A stretch of 49,862 nt of DNA from assembly GCA_030538075.1 (NCBI GenBank), contig JAUNUQ010000018.1, positions 1 to 49,862 of the forward strand, read 5' to 3'. The notes beneath the pieces are model-generated. The model was not told where the DNA came from and did not search any database. It was given only the letters and a program-made list of their open reading frames with translations. Positions within the stretch are counted from its first letter, which is position 1. Every line of letters starts with the position of its first letter. Position numbers and translations under genes: made by a program. This document shows, piece by piece, positions 28,057-36,014 of the stretch. The DNA comes from Tissierellia bacterium. GTDB taxonomy: Bacteria > Bacillota > Clostridia > Tissierellales > Peptoniphilaceae.

Positions 28057-28611
28057 CTATAGTTCCTGTAATACCTCTTCAAATTCCACTTTTTTGGCGG
28101 GATCTTTAATCAATGGCAGATTCACTTCAATATTCATCTTGGCTCCTTCTCGGCCCAATTCGGCCAAGCTGATGCCCATCTGGAGATCCGTGTCGCAAGC
28201 GGGATTGGTCTTGCCATCTAATATCATTCCGATCTCAAAGACTCTAGCGCAGTTTAAGGCATTTTCCTTAGGAGCTCTGGCAGCGGTGACGCCAGCGTCT
28301 TCAATGGCCAGTTTGCGCAAATCCTTTTCCTCTTCGGTCCCCTTTGGCAGCTTATATGCGTTGACGATGGCGAGATAGGCTTCTCGGTCATTGACGGTGC
28401 CCTGAAGGAGCTGTTTTTGAAGCTCGGCTAGTTCTCGATCATAATGCTTTAGATCCTCGGCGCTCAGACCAAAATCCTTTTTCATGGACAATTTTACCAC
28501 CATGCCCATCAGTCCCGCGGCCATTGCCCCGGCTAATGCAGAGGAGCAGCCTCCGCCAACGGTGACGTCTTCAGCGTCCAATATCAAATCCAAAATATCT
28601 TTATAATCCAT
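28057..28611 (-). CDS. fchA: Formimidoyltetrahydrofolate cyclodeaminase
   Basis: This 184-residue, mostly helical protein is the cyclodeaminase half of FTCD. It converts 5-formimino-THF to 5,10-methenyl-THF and ammonia, feeding one-carbon units into folate metabolism. Diagnostic blocks are TVGGGCSSALAGAMAAGLMG near 16-35, LVNAYKLPKG-like text (AIVNAYKLPKGTEEEKDLR) near 81, and MGISLAELGREGAKMNIEVN near 145. The ATG has GGGAG 5 bases upstream and starts 12 bases after the hutI stop, indicating a shared transcript. Together with ftcD it completes the folate-dependent, ammonia-releasing branch of histidine fermentation. Confidence 0.95.
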   Translation of the reverse strand: MDYKDILDLILDAEDVTVGGGCSSALAGAMAAGLMGMVVKLSMKKDFGLSAEDLKHYDRELAELQKQLLQGTVNDREAYLAIVNAYKLPKGTEEEKDLRKLAIEDAGVTAARAPKENALNCARVFEIGMILDGKTNPACDTDLQMGISLAELGREGAKMNIEVNLPLIKDPAKKVEFEEVLQEL

Positions 28612-28623
28612 GATTTCTCCCTT

Positions 28624-29856
28624 CTATTTGTCCTGAATTCTCCCCTGCGATAAGGCGATTCGTCCGCCTTTGATCACGGTCTGTACCAGATTTTGTCCCA
28701 GCTTATAGCAGACGTCCTGGTAGTCCTGTGTGTCCCAGATCTGGATGTCGGCGATCTTTCCCGGTTCCAAGCTTCCAACCTCATCTGCGATGCCCAAGGC
28801 CCTCGCTCCTCCGTAGGTTGATGCCACTATGGCCTCTTCGGGGGTCATGCCGTGATTTCTGCATGCAAATGCGATGACCAGTTGCATGGATACCATCCAG
28901 TTGCCTGGGTTCAGATTGGTCGCCAAGGCGACCTGCATTCCCCCATCGATCATCGGCCTGGCATCGAAGGGCTTGGGATGCTGTACGGAAAAATCCGTTC
29001 CGGGTAACAGCACAGCTACTACGCCACTTTCTGCGAGTAGGGGGATGTTCTCAGCAGGCAGATAGTTCAAATGATCCACAGATACGGCGCCAATCTCCAT
29101 CGCCATCTTGGAGCCGCCGATGTCTGAATAGCAGTCGGTGTGGATCTTTGGGGTCATTCCAAATCCCTTTGCCGCTTCGAGCACCACTCTGGACTCCTCA
29201 GCTGTGTAGAAGCCGTCATCGCACCAGACATCGCAAAACTCTGCCAAGCCCTCTGCTCCTATGACTGGCATGACCTCTTTGATCATAAAGTCGATATAGG
29301 CCTTCTTCCCCATCTCTTGATCCCAGTAATGGGCCCCCAGATAGGTGGGATGCAGGCTCTGCCATGCGGACTCTTTCAATTCTTTGATGACCCGCAGCTG
29401 CTCGAGCTCGGTGTCCTTATCGATCCCATAGCCGCTCTTGATCTCTACTGTGGTGATCCCCTGTTCCAATAGGCAGTTCAATTTGTCCATCGAGGAGTTC
29501 TTCAGCTCTTCGAATCCGGCGTTTTTCGTGGATTCCATGGAGCTGTCTAGGCCGATCTTCCCCAGGCTACGGATCAGCACCTCTCTCCGGTTCTCCGAAA
29601 GCCTGGCGACATATTCCTTCAATCTCGACCCGCCGAATACCAGATGGGTGTGGCTGTCTACAAAACCGGGGAGTGCGACTTTTCCCGTACAATCCAGTTC
29701 GGTATACTCCCCATCCTCCAGCATGAGCTCTTCATAGGGGGCGATTTGTGCGATCCGATCCCCCTCGATTCGAAGGCTCAGGCCCTCTTTGCATCCGACG
29801 CCTGCGCCATCTGCCATGGTCAGGATCTGCCCACAGTTTTTGAGTATTGTTCCCAT
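28624..29856 (-). CDS. hutI: Imidazolonepropionase
   Basis: The 410-residue amidohydrolase-superfamily enzyme opens the ring of 4-imidazolone-5-propionate to give N-formimino-L-glutamate. It has the metal-binding VDSHTHLVFGGSRLKEY near 62, KSGYGIDKDTELEQLRVIK near 140, LGAHYWDQ (for the usual LGAHA-x-P) near 173, IHTDCYSDIGGSKMAMEIGA continuing to VSVDHL near 238-263, and LPGTDFSV and ALATNLNPGN near 285-320. Length and motif order match HutI. A GGAGTGAG site precedes the ATG. It lies between hutU and fchA in pathway order, separated from hutU by a strong hairpin. Confidence 0.96.
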   Translation of the reverse strand: MGTILKNCGQILTMADGAGVGCKEGLSLRIEGDRIAQIAPYEELMLEDGEYTELDCTGKVALPGFVDSHTHLVFGGSRLKEYVARLSENRREVLIRSLGKIGLDSSMESTKNAGFEELKNSSMDKLNCLLEQGITTVEIKSGYGIDKDTELEQLRVIKELKESAWQSLHPTYLGAHYWDQEMGKKAYIDFMIKEVMPVIGAEGLAEFCDVWCDDGFYTAEESRVVLEAAKGFGMTPKIHTDCYSDIGGSKMAMEIGAVSVDHLNYLPAENIPLLAESGVVAVLLPGTDFSVQHPKPFDARPMIDGGMQVALATNLNPGNWMVSMQLVIAFACRNHGMTPEEAIVASTYGGARALGIADEVGSLEPGKIADIQIWDTQDYQDVCYKLGQNLVQTVIKGGRIALSQGRIQDK

Positions 29857-29893
29857 TTTCTCACTCCAATTGTCTTGTTTTTCAATAAAACTC

Positions 29894-29919
29894 GAGGGAG
29901 TTCGGTTTCGAACTCCCTC
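29894..29919. terminator. Hairpin between hutU and hutI
   Basis: An 11-bp perfect stem, GAGGGAGTTCG and its complement, encloses a 4-base loop. On the minus strand it is followed by GAGTTTTATTG. It lies 15 bases after the hutU stop, so it may reduce transcription of the downstream genes relative to hutU, or mark the 3' end of a hutU message. Confidence 0.6.
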
Positions 29920-29933
29920 TTTGGTTTACGGGT

Positions 29934-31658
29934 TTATCTCCAAGCGCCTTCCGGTCCAAATGTGACCTTATCAGCGGGCTCCCACCAGAGTGGAATTTGA
30001 ATTGTCTCGTCGGTTAGTTTTCCTTGTCCATTACATACGTCTTTTGCTGCTTGGTAGCCAGCTTGTGCGTGACGTACAACGCCGATTCCGGAGTCCACAG
30101 TCAATGCGCGGTCCAGTCGAAGAGCAGCTTCTTCTGTTCCGTCTGCGATCATGGTAACACCGGTATGAACGGCTTCACCCATGGAGTAGTTGGCTTGGAT
30201 GGCGATCAGGTCGCAGCCAGCTGCGCAGTTCAATAGACCATTCAGGTATGGCCAGTCGGAGATCAGGTCGCCACCGTCCATCATCTTCTCAGACTCGAAG
30301 GTCGGGTTGACGATGGAGCCGGAGTCCAGGTTGTCCCTTGAGAAAGCGACAGGTCCCTTTACCTTGCCTTCAGCGATTGCCTTGTTGACGGCTTGGCCGA
30401 ATCGACGACGTTGGCCAAAGCCCATATAGCAGATACGAGCGGGAAGTGCTTCGATGGGCAGGTTCTTACGAGCCAGCTTGATCCATCTCTCCACCAATAG
30501 GTCGCCCTTGCAGACTTCCAGTGCCAGATCATCCAGATAAGCCAGGTCTTCTGCTGCACCAGAGATACAAGTCCAGCGGAAAGGTCCACGGCCTTCGCAG
30601 AATAGCGGACGGATGTATTCGGCGACGAATCCTGGAATAGTCATTGCCTCTTCTTCGGGCATTCCAGCGTCTCTACACTCTTTACGGATGGATGTACCGT
30701 ATTCGAATACTTCTACACCCTTGTTATAGTATGCGTTCATTGCAGCCAATTGTCGCTTCATGGTCGTACGTGCGTCCTTCATATAGGCTTCACGGTCTTC
30801 CATACGATATTTGTCTGCCTCTTCTCCAGTGTATCCCGATGGGATATAGGAGATGGGGTCATGGCATGGGCACATTTCTGTGATGACATCTGGCATAAAG
30901 CCCTTTTCAAAAGCCTCTTCGTAGACATCGGCTGCGTTTCCTACGACGCCAACTGCGATGGGCTCTTTGGATTCTTCTACGATTTTACGAGCTTCGTCAA
31001 AACTGTAGACGATTTGGTCCATATAGTCCTTGCCCATACGGCGACGGATGACTCTCTCATCTGCGTCGACGACGATGGCGCTACCGCCATGCATCTTCAT
31101 CGCCCAAGATTGGTTTCCGCCCATTCCGCCTGCGCCAGCAGTAAGTAGAATGCGTCCGGTCAGGTCATCATTGAATTTCTTACGAGCGATGGCAGACAGG
31201 GTTTCAAAAGTACCTTGGATGACGCCTTGGGTTCCGATATACTCCCAGGGAGCTGCCGTGTATTGTGCATAGATGGTCAGGTTCTTATCTTGTAGATCAT
31301 AGAAGGTCTCCCAAGTGGCCTTCATGATATTGGTGGTAGCCATGACGACGGATGGGCTCATCTTATGTGTCTTAAAGATTGCAACGGGCATACCGGATTG
31401 AACGACTAGGGTCTCATCATCTTCCAAGTTTTTCAAGGATTCGATGATTGCATAGTAGGACTCCCAGTTTCTCGCGCATTTTCCGTTTCCACCATAGATG
31501 ACCAATAGTTCTGGGATCTCGGCGTTCTCCATATTGTTCTCGAGCATTCTTAGGATGGTCTCTTGTTTCCATCCCTTACATCTTAGAGTTTCTGGCTGAT
31601 CAAAGCCACCCCTCTGTGCCTTCACTTCATATAATACTACTGGTTTCTCTTTTGCCAT
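29934..31658 (-). CDS. hutU: Urocanate hydratase
   Basis: The roughly 574-residue cytosolic enzyme hydrates urocanate to imidazolonepropionate with a tightly bound NAD+ as electrophile. I see ELLVIYGGNGKCARNWESYY near 47, TIYAQYTAAPWEYIGTQGVI near 131, LLTAGAGGMGGNQSWAMKMH near 167 (the NAD-binding glycine-rich stretch), GVVGNAADVYEEA near 240, GEGRGPFRW-type text (FCEGRGPFRWTCISG) near 360, and SRDNLDSGSIVNPTFESEKM near 445. Length is slightly above the common 550. The frame can start six codons earlier, but the ATG at 31658 has AAAGGGG 8 bases upstream. It is the first gene after a sigma-54 promoter and palindromic enhancer sites. hutH, which makes urocanate, is not in the window. Confidence 0.97.
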   Translation of the reverse strand: MAKEKPVVLYEVKAQRGGFDQPETLRCKGWKQETILRMLENNMENAEIPELLVIYGGNGKCARNWESYYAIIESLKNLEDDETLVVQSGMPVAIFKTHKMSPSVVMATTNIMKATWETFYDLQDKNLTIYAQYTAAPWEYIGTQGVIQGTFETLSAIARKKFNDDLTGRILLTAGAGGMGGNQSWAMKMHGGSAIVVDADERVIRRRMGKDYMDQIVYSFDEARKIVEESKEPIAVGVVGNAADVYEEAFEKGFMPDVITEMCPCHDPISYIPSGYTGEEADKYRMEDREAYMKDARTTMKRQLAAMNAYYNKGVEVFEYGTSIRKECRDAGMPEEEAMTIPGFVAEYIRPLFCEGRGPFRWTCISGAAEDLAYLDDLALEVCKGDLLVERWIKLARKNLPIEALPARICYMGFGQRRRFGQAVNKAIAEGKVKGPVAFSRDNLDSGSIVNPTFESEKMMDGGDLISDWPYLNGLLNCAAGCDLIAIQANYSMGEAVHTGVTMIADGTEEAALRLDRALTVDSGIGVVRHAQAGYQAAKDVCNGQGKLTDETIQIPLWWEPADKVTFGPEGAWR

Positions 31659-31715
31659 GTTGTTTACCCCTTTCAAAGTTTATGGATCTGGTGTTCTCAC
31701 CTTGCCGTATAATAA

Positions 31716-31731
31716 AGCAAGTACTGTGCCA
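31716..31731 (-). promoter_or_regulatory. Sigma-54 (-24/-12) promoter of hutU
   Basis: The minus strand reads TGGCAC, five bases, TTGCT, with the invariant GG and GC twelve bases apart. Predicted transcription starts near 31705, about 47 bases before the hutU start codon. The adjacent gene encodes a sigma-54 activator, which strongly supports function. Confidence 0.9.
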
Positions 31732-31780
31732 AATCTAGATCCACGAAAACTCCCCTTTCTCAACAGGCTTTTTTAGCTGA

Positions 31781-31865
31781 ATCGCAAAATATTTTGCGAT
31801 TTCCACGAAAAACCGTTTTAATCGCCGCATAATATTTTGCGAGTCGCAAAATATTATGCGGCGAT
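31781..31865. promoter_or_regulatory. Enhancer with three palindromic activator sites
   Basis: Site A, TCGCAAAATATTTTGCGA (31782-31799), is a perfect palindrome. Sites B (31825-31842) and C (31844-31861) each match it at 16 of 18 positions. They are exact mirror images one base apart, so 31821-31865 is a perfect 45-bp palindrome. Centres lie at about -86, -129 and -148 from the predicted start, a normal range for enhancer-binding proteins. A 9-base direct repeat (CCACGAAAA, 31741 and 31803) flanks site A. In the regulator transcript the 45-bp palindrome could also fold as a terminator. Confidence 0.85.
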
Positions 31866-31885
31866 ACCTACTCTTCTCTGCTCTT

Positions 31886-34012
31886 TCAATTATCTTTGAG
31901 CTCAATCTCCAATTTCTTTATGCGATACATCAGGCCCTGGCGGATAATCCCCAGTTCTTTTGCCGTTTTTGTATAATTATAGTCGTTTTTTTCCAGGCTC
32001 TTTCGGATGATCTCCCTCTCTATGGAAGCCAGAGTCGAAGGCAGGGAATCATCTGACTCCTCGTAGTCCGGATAGGGATTTGGACCGAGGATCCGCTTTT
32101 CCAGATACGCCGGGATATGCTCTACTCCCAACACTCTCTCATTGGCATCGGCACTGACCAGCATATTCTCCACTAGATTCTCAAGTTCGCGAATATTTCC
32201 CGGCCACGGATAATTCTGAAGAATACTCCGTAGCCGATCATCGATGTCGATGATATTCTTGCCCATCAAGGGCGCATATCTCTTTAAGAAGGAGAGTATC
32301 AACAGGTCGATATCGGATTTTCGCTCCCGAAGGGCGGGGATGTAGAGGTTAAAGCCGGCAAGTCGATAGTAGAGGTCCTCCCGGAAGCTGCCCCCTTGAA
32401 TGGCGTCGTGGGGCTGTTCGTTCATCGCGCTGATAAAACGGCATTTGATCTCATAGCTTTTATTGTCCCCCACCCGATTGACTCTCTTTTCCTGGAGGAC
32501 CCTAAGCAGCTTGGACTGGGTGAGTACGGGCATGGAGTTGATCTCGTCTAGAAATAGGGTGCCGGTGCCTGCTTCCTCTAATAGGCCGGGATGATCCACA
32601 GCACCTGTGAACGCCCCCTTGACCGTGCCGAATAGGATGCTCTCGATCAGATTTTCCGGTATGGCGCCGCAGTTGACTCCGATAAAGGGCTCTACGCTCC
32701 GCTTGCCGTAATTGTGTATGCTCTGGGCGAGGACCTCTTTTCCGGTGCCCGTCTCGCCGACGATGAGGATGCTGTTGTCCAGCCAGGCGATGTTCTGGGC
32801 CTCTTTGATCAAGCGGCTGATCTGTTCTGATTCTCCGACGAAATCACTGAAGCTGTATGAGGTGCCATTTTCCGAATAGGTCCGCCCAGTGGCGATATCG
32901 TAGTTGACATTGTGCTTTCGGCGAGATTCGATGGTGTCCATCAGCAGGGAGTGGAGCTCCTTTTCATTTTTACAGATGGAGAGTACGCCGATGATCTCCT
33001 CGCCGTCCTTGATGGGATAGGTGCTGTAATTGGTGTATTGAGGCACTCCATTGACCGACACATGGGCAGAGTAGATATTGACCAGTTCTCTACCGGTCTC
33101 CAGCACCTGAAAGTGTTCGGAGGCATTTCGGTCATTGTAGCCATAAGCCTCCCAGATGAATTTTCCGATCATCTTTTCAGCGGACTTGTTCTCCATTTTT
33201 TCCATCGCCTTATTGTATACGACGACTCTGCCGGTCTCGTCACTGATGATGACCCCTTCGTTGAGGTCGTCAAAGAGAGCGCGCAGCGTCGTCGACATGG
33301 CGCTGATTTTGCCCTGTTGGGGAAATCCACCACCCTGGAGCTGTTCACTGAGCGCTCTGGCGACCAGGGTCTTGCTCAATAGGACGGGCAGTCCCGTCTG
33401 GCTCTGAATCTCCCGCTTCATGGCCTCTGTGTAGCCGATGCAGTCCAAAAAGACCATCTGGGCATCGGATTCCCTGATCTGCTGAACCGCATTTTGCATT
33501 CCCTGGGTCAGGTCATAGGGGGATGCCGCCAGGACGCGGACTCCATCGATCTTTCCCTCCCAGCGCATAAAGGATTGTGAAATCTGCTCTGTGGATGGAT
33601 TTAGGATCAGGAGCCTCTGCCCATTCACCAATACGGGAAGGATCCCATCGATGATCTCGTATGGATAGTATACGGGCACTTTGACCTGAAGCTTTTTCTT
33701 GAAAACTCCAGTACATAGGAGTAGGATGAAATCCACCTGATCCTCTAATTCCTCTGCGCAGGACTGGAGGCGATCCAATATATGGGATTCACCAATGGTG
33801 ACCTCCTCCCCGGTTCTTAGCCGAGAGACGAGGACGTATTCCCCAGGTGCAGGCTGAAATTCGGCTTCGATCCTCTGTTTGGTCAAGCCGTCGAGAGCTC
33901 CTGCCTCCAGTATTTGCACCTCACTGCCAAAGATGGGGACGAGTTCTTCGAGGACGTCTGCCCTAGGGGTCTGGCCGATGGTGATGCAACCGATTTTTGT
34001 CTTCTTGGTCAT
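31886..34012 (-). CDS. Sigma-54 activator with N-terminal AroM-like domain, probable hut regulator
   Basis: The product is about 708 residues. Residues 1-225 match the AroM family: GCITIGQTPRADVLEELVPI at the start, GALDGLTKQ, LVSRLRTGEEVTIGE, FILLLCTGVF near 95, and VFLDCIGYTEA with PVLLSKTLVARALSEQL near 190-225. Residues 235-360 form a PAS domain (DDLNEGVIISDETGRVVVYN). From about 395 comes the AAA+ module with Walker A GETGTGKE, an intact GAFTGA loop and TLFLDEINSM. A Fis-type helix-turn-helix ends the protein (NYTKTAKELGIIRQGLMYRI). The AroM-like part presumably senses a ligand, perhaps urocanate or a related compound; this is inferred. The ATG at 34012 has AAAGGAG upstream; a GTG at 34042 lies inside the rnpB terminator and is unlikely. 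Confidence 0.93.
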   Translation of the reverse strand: MTKKTKIGCITIGQTPRADVLEELVPIFGSEVQILEAGALDGLTKQRIEAEFQPAPGEYVLVSRLRTGEEVTIGESHILDRLQSCAEELEDQVDFILLLCTGVFKKKLQVKVPVYYPYEIIDGILPVLVNGQRLLILNPSTEQISQSFMRWEGKIDGVRVLAASPYDLTQGMQNAVQQIRESDAQMVFLDCIGYTEAMKREIQSQTGLPVLLSKTLVARALSEQLQGGGFPQQGKISAMSTTLRALFDDLNEGVIISDETGRVVVYNKAMEKMENKSAEKMIGKFIWEAYGYNDRNASEHFQVLETGRELVNIYSAHVSVNGVPQYTNYSTYPIKDGEEIIGVLSICKNEKELHSLLMDTIESRRKHNVNYDIATGRTYSENGTSYSFSDFVGESEQISRLIKEAQNIAWLDNSILIVGETGTGKEVLAQSIHNYGKRSVEPFIGVNCGAIPENLIESILFGTVKGAFTGAVDHPGLLEEAGTGTLFLDEINSMPVLTQSKLLRVLQEKRVNRVGDNKSYEIKCRFISAMNEQPHDAIQGGSFREDLYYRLAGFNLYIPALRERKSDIDLLILSFLKRYAPLMGKNIIDIDDRLRSILQNYPWPGNIRELENLVENMLVSADANERVLGVEHIPAYLEKRILGPNPYPDYEESDDSLPSTLASIEREIIRKSLEKNDYNYTKTAKELGIIRQGLMYRIKKLEIELKDN

Positions 34013-34035
34013 ATCTGAACTCCTTTGTACAAAAC

Positions 34036-34074
34036 AGGGCACACTCCTGTCTGTTCGACCCTTGAGTGTGCCCT
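34036..34074 (-). terminator. Rho-independent terminator of rnpB
   Basis: AGGGCACACTC at 34036-34046 and GAGTGTGCCCT at 34064-34074 form a perfect 11-bp stem. On the minus strand it is followed by GTTTTGT. It lies directly after the RNase P RNA and only about 24 bases before the start codon of the sigma-54 activator. Confidence 0.85.
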
Positions 34075-34079
34075 AGATG

Positions 34080-34494
34080 GTAAGTAAATCTATAAGCCGT
34101 GTTCTGTATTTGATAATCATCTATCTAGGCTTACAGTTGCCAGTAAGCTCAAGCAATCTACCTCTCGGACCACGACGAGCAGCCGCTATTTGGTCCGCTT
34201 TTGATTTTGCACCGGATGGGGTTTACATGGCCGAACAGTCGCCAGTTCGCCGGTGGGCCCTTACCCCACCTTTCCACCCTTACCCAGCACTTAATTTCTT
34301 AGTACCGACGGCGTCTTCCTAGTCGCCACAATACGCATATTCGTTTCCTAACAGCCGGTCCTAACAAATTAAGTGCTGGGCGGTATCTCTCTGTTGCACT
34401 AGCCTTGAAGTCGCCTCCACTGGACGTTATCCAGCATCCTCGCTCTATGGTGCACGGACTTTCCTCGTTTTCACGCGATTATCTGATTTACTTG
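34080..34494 (-). ncRNA. rnpB: RNase P RNA (class A-like)
   Basis: The minus strand carries the universal blocks GAGGAAAGTCCGTGCACC near the 5' end, ACAGAGAGATACCGCC, and, near the 3' end, AGGTAGATTGCTTGAG and AATACAGAACACGGCTTATA. The ends pair as helix P1 (AAGTAAATC with GATTTACTT). A long helix made by CCCAGCACTTAATTT and its complement, plus the GGTGGGGTAAGGGCCCACC stretch, fits the class A layout and not the B type of Bacillus. The RNA is the catalytic part of RNase P, which trims tRNA 5' ends. Promoter and terminator flank it closely. Ends are estimated from P1 and the promoter. Confidence 0.95.
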
Positions 34495-34499
34495 CCCTT

Positions 34500-34528
34500 A
34501 TTATAGGTATTTTTTTGGTTTTCGTCAA
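34500..34528 (-). promoter_or_regulatory. Sigma-70 promoter of rnpB
   Basis: The minus strand reads TTGACG, a 17-base spacer, then TATAAT. This is close to consensus and places the start near 34493, at the 5' end of P1. It is the best vegetative promoter in the window. Confidence 0.9.
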
Positions 34529-34543
34529 GATTGCAGCCGAGGG

Positions 34544-35320
34544 CTACAGAATACGGCGGCGATCTGGTATTGCATAGACCTCGACCGGGATCTCTCCATC
34601 TGTGATCTGTTCCAGAAAGCTCTTCACTTTCTGTAGGACGGGAAATTCGGAATGATCATGTCCCAAATCCAAAAGGGATACGCCCAGGCTGTCGGCATAT
34701 TGGGCATCATGGTATTTCACGTCACCTGTGATCAGGGTCTGGACTCCTTTTCGGGCGGCCTGGTCGATCAGGTAGCTGCCGCTTCCTCCGGCTACGGCGA
34801 TGGATTGGGTCAACGCCTCGGGATCGCCATAGAACAGGATTTGCTCCAGTCCCATTCGCTCTTTTATCTTCTGGATCAGATCCATATGACTGATGGGTTC
34901 AATATCGCCGTATCGGCCCATGCCGATACCCTCTCCGTTGTCATCTAGGACCTTTGGCAGTGAATAGCCGATGGCTTCCGCTAGGGCGTCGTTGACCCCG
35001 CCAGGGACCACATCGAGATTGGTGTGGGCGGCGTAGACTGCGACCCCTCCCCGGATGGCAGAGATCACCGTTTGAGATAACGGACGGCTGGCGTCGAGAT
35101 TGGGCAGGGCTTTGAAGATCAGGGGATGGTGATTGAAGATCAGATTGCAGCCCTGCTGAGCTGCATGTTCCAATACAGGGGGTTCGCAGTCCAAGGAGAC
35201 GACGATGCCCGTCACCTCTATATTGGGATCTCCGATCTGTAGACCGCTGTTGTCCCAGTCCTCTTGTAATTCCAGAGGAGCCCAGTTCTCAAATTTGTGT
35301 ATGATTTCGCTCAGTTTCAT
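34544..35320 (-). CDS. Nif3-like dinuclear metal-centre protein
   Basis: The roughly 258-residue protein belongs to the Nif3/YqfO/YbgI family, toroidal proteins with a two-metal site and uncertain function, sometimes annotated as GTP cyclohydrolase type I-like. Family blocks are QEDWDNSGLQIG near 20, NLIFNHHPLIFK near 59 (metal-binding His pair), YAAHTNLDVVPGGVNDALAE near 95, and DLGHDHSEFPVL near 220. The segment TLITGDVKYHDAQYA, also conserved, is near 202. It is a short-form member without the inserted PII-like domain. The frame extends to 35341, but ATG 35320 starts at the conserved [11 protein letters not shown]. It overlaps the trmK end, as is usual for this pair in Bacillota. Confidence 0.93.
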   Translation of the reverse strand: MKLSEIIHKFENWAPLELQEDWDNSGLQIGDPNIEVTGIVVSLDCEPPVLEHAAQQGCNLIFNHHPLIFKALPNLDASRPLSQTVISAIRGGVAVYAAHTNLDVVPGGVNDALAEAIGYSLPKVLDDNGEGIGMGRYGDIEPISHMDLIQKIKERMGLEQILFYGDPEALTQSIAVAGGSGSYLIDQAARKGVQTLITGDVKYHDAQYADSLGVSLLDLGHDHSEFPVLQKVKSFLEQITDGEIPVEVYAIPDRRRIL

Positions 35321-36014
35321 AATGCTGATAGGCCTCCTCAATCCACTTTAGATGCTGTTTTATACGATCCGGTTTTTCCCCTGTCATCCCCTGCTCTTCC
35401 AATCGCCTTTGAATTTCTCTATAGCGTGCGTACTCGCTGTCCAATAGCTGAAGAGTGGTGGGATTTTGCCGGGTCAGGTTCAAATATCCATATAGATAAT
35501 GACTCTGTTTTTCGTAGTTCTCTACTCCCTTGACGACGCTGAGGATCTGATAAAAATGACCTGCGTCCCAAATGCAGGTCTCGTCTTCGATCCTTAGCCC
35601 CTGCTGGTGCAGGTAGCTTCGCAGTTCGGATTCATTTGTATTGGGCTGAAGGATAAACCGCTTTACCTGGTCACGGATTTCAGGAGCTCTTTGAAACATG
35701 GTCATGATCAGTTTGCCCCCCATTCCAGCGATCACGACCACATCGGGCACCGCCTGCTGAAAGGCCAAGAGGCCGTCGGAGACGATGCATTCGATCTGGT
35801 CTGCTGCGGAGTCCTCCACGAGTACATTCCGCAGTTTATCTAGGGAATTGGAGCTGATGTCCGTGGCGATGGCCCTTTCTACCCGCCCAGTGCGGATCAG
35901 ATAGAGGGGTAATTTGCCGTGATCGGTGCCGACATCTCCGAGGAGTTTGCAATGCGGCACCATCTCGGCAATGGCGAGGAGTCTTGGACTGAGCTTTGGT
36001 AATTCGCCAATCAT
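35289..36014 (-). CDS. trmK: tRNA (adenine-N1-22) methyltransferase
   Basis: The 241-residue class I SAM-dependent methyltransferase belongs to the TrmK family, which makes m1A at position 22 of tRNA. It has [20 protein letters not shown] near 25 (SAM-binding motif I), [13 protein letters not shown] near 50, [12 protein letters not shown] near 74, [11 protein letters not shown] near 92, and [16 protein letters not shown] near 115 with the NPPY-like catalytic stretch replaced by QPN, normal for TrmK. A C-terminal coiled coil follows. Its ATG overlaps the rpoD stop (ATGA), indicating translational coupling. Confidence 0.94.
   Translation of the reverse strand: MIGELPKLSPRLLAIAEMVPHCKLLGDVGTDHGKLPLYLIRTGRVERAIATDISSNSLDKLRNVLVEDSAADQIECIVSDGLLAFQQAVPDVVVIAGMGGKLIMTMFQRAPEIRDQVKRFILQPNTNESELRSYLHQQGLRIEDETCIWDAGHFYQILSVVKGVENYEKQSHYLYGYLNLTRQNPTTLQLLDSEYARYREIQRRLEEQGMTGEKPDRIKQHLKWIEEAYQHYETERNHTQI

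Noticed and set aside
27890-28378. 162-codon plus-strand frame across the fchA-ftcD gap
   Set aside because: Most of it is antisense to fchA; composition and start give no support.
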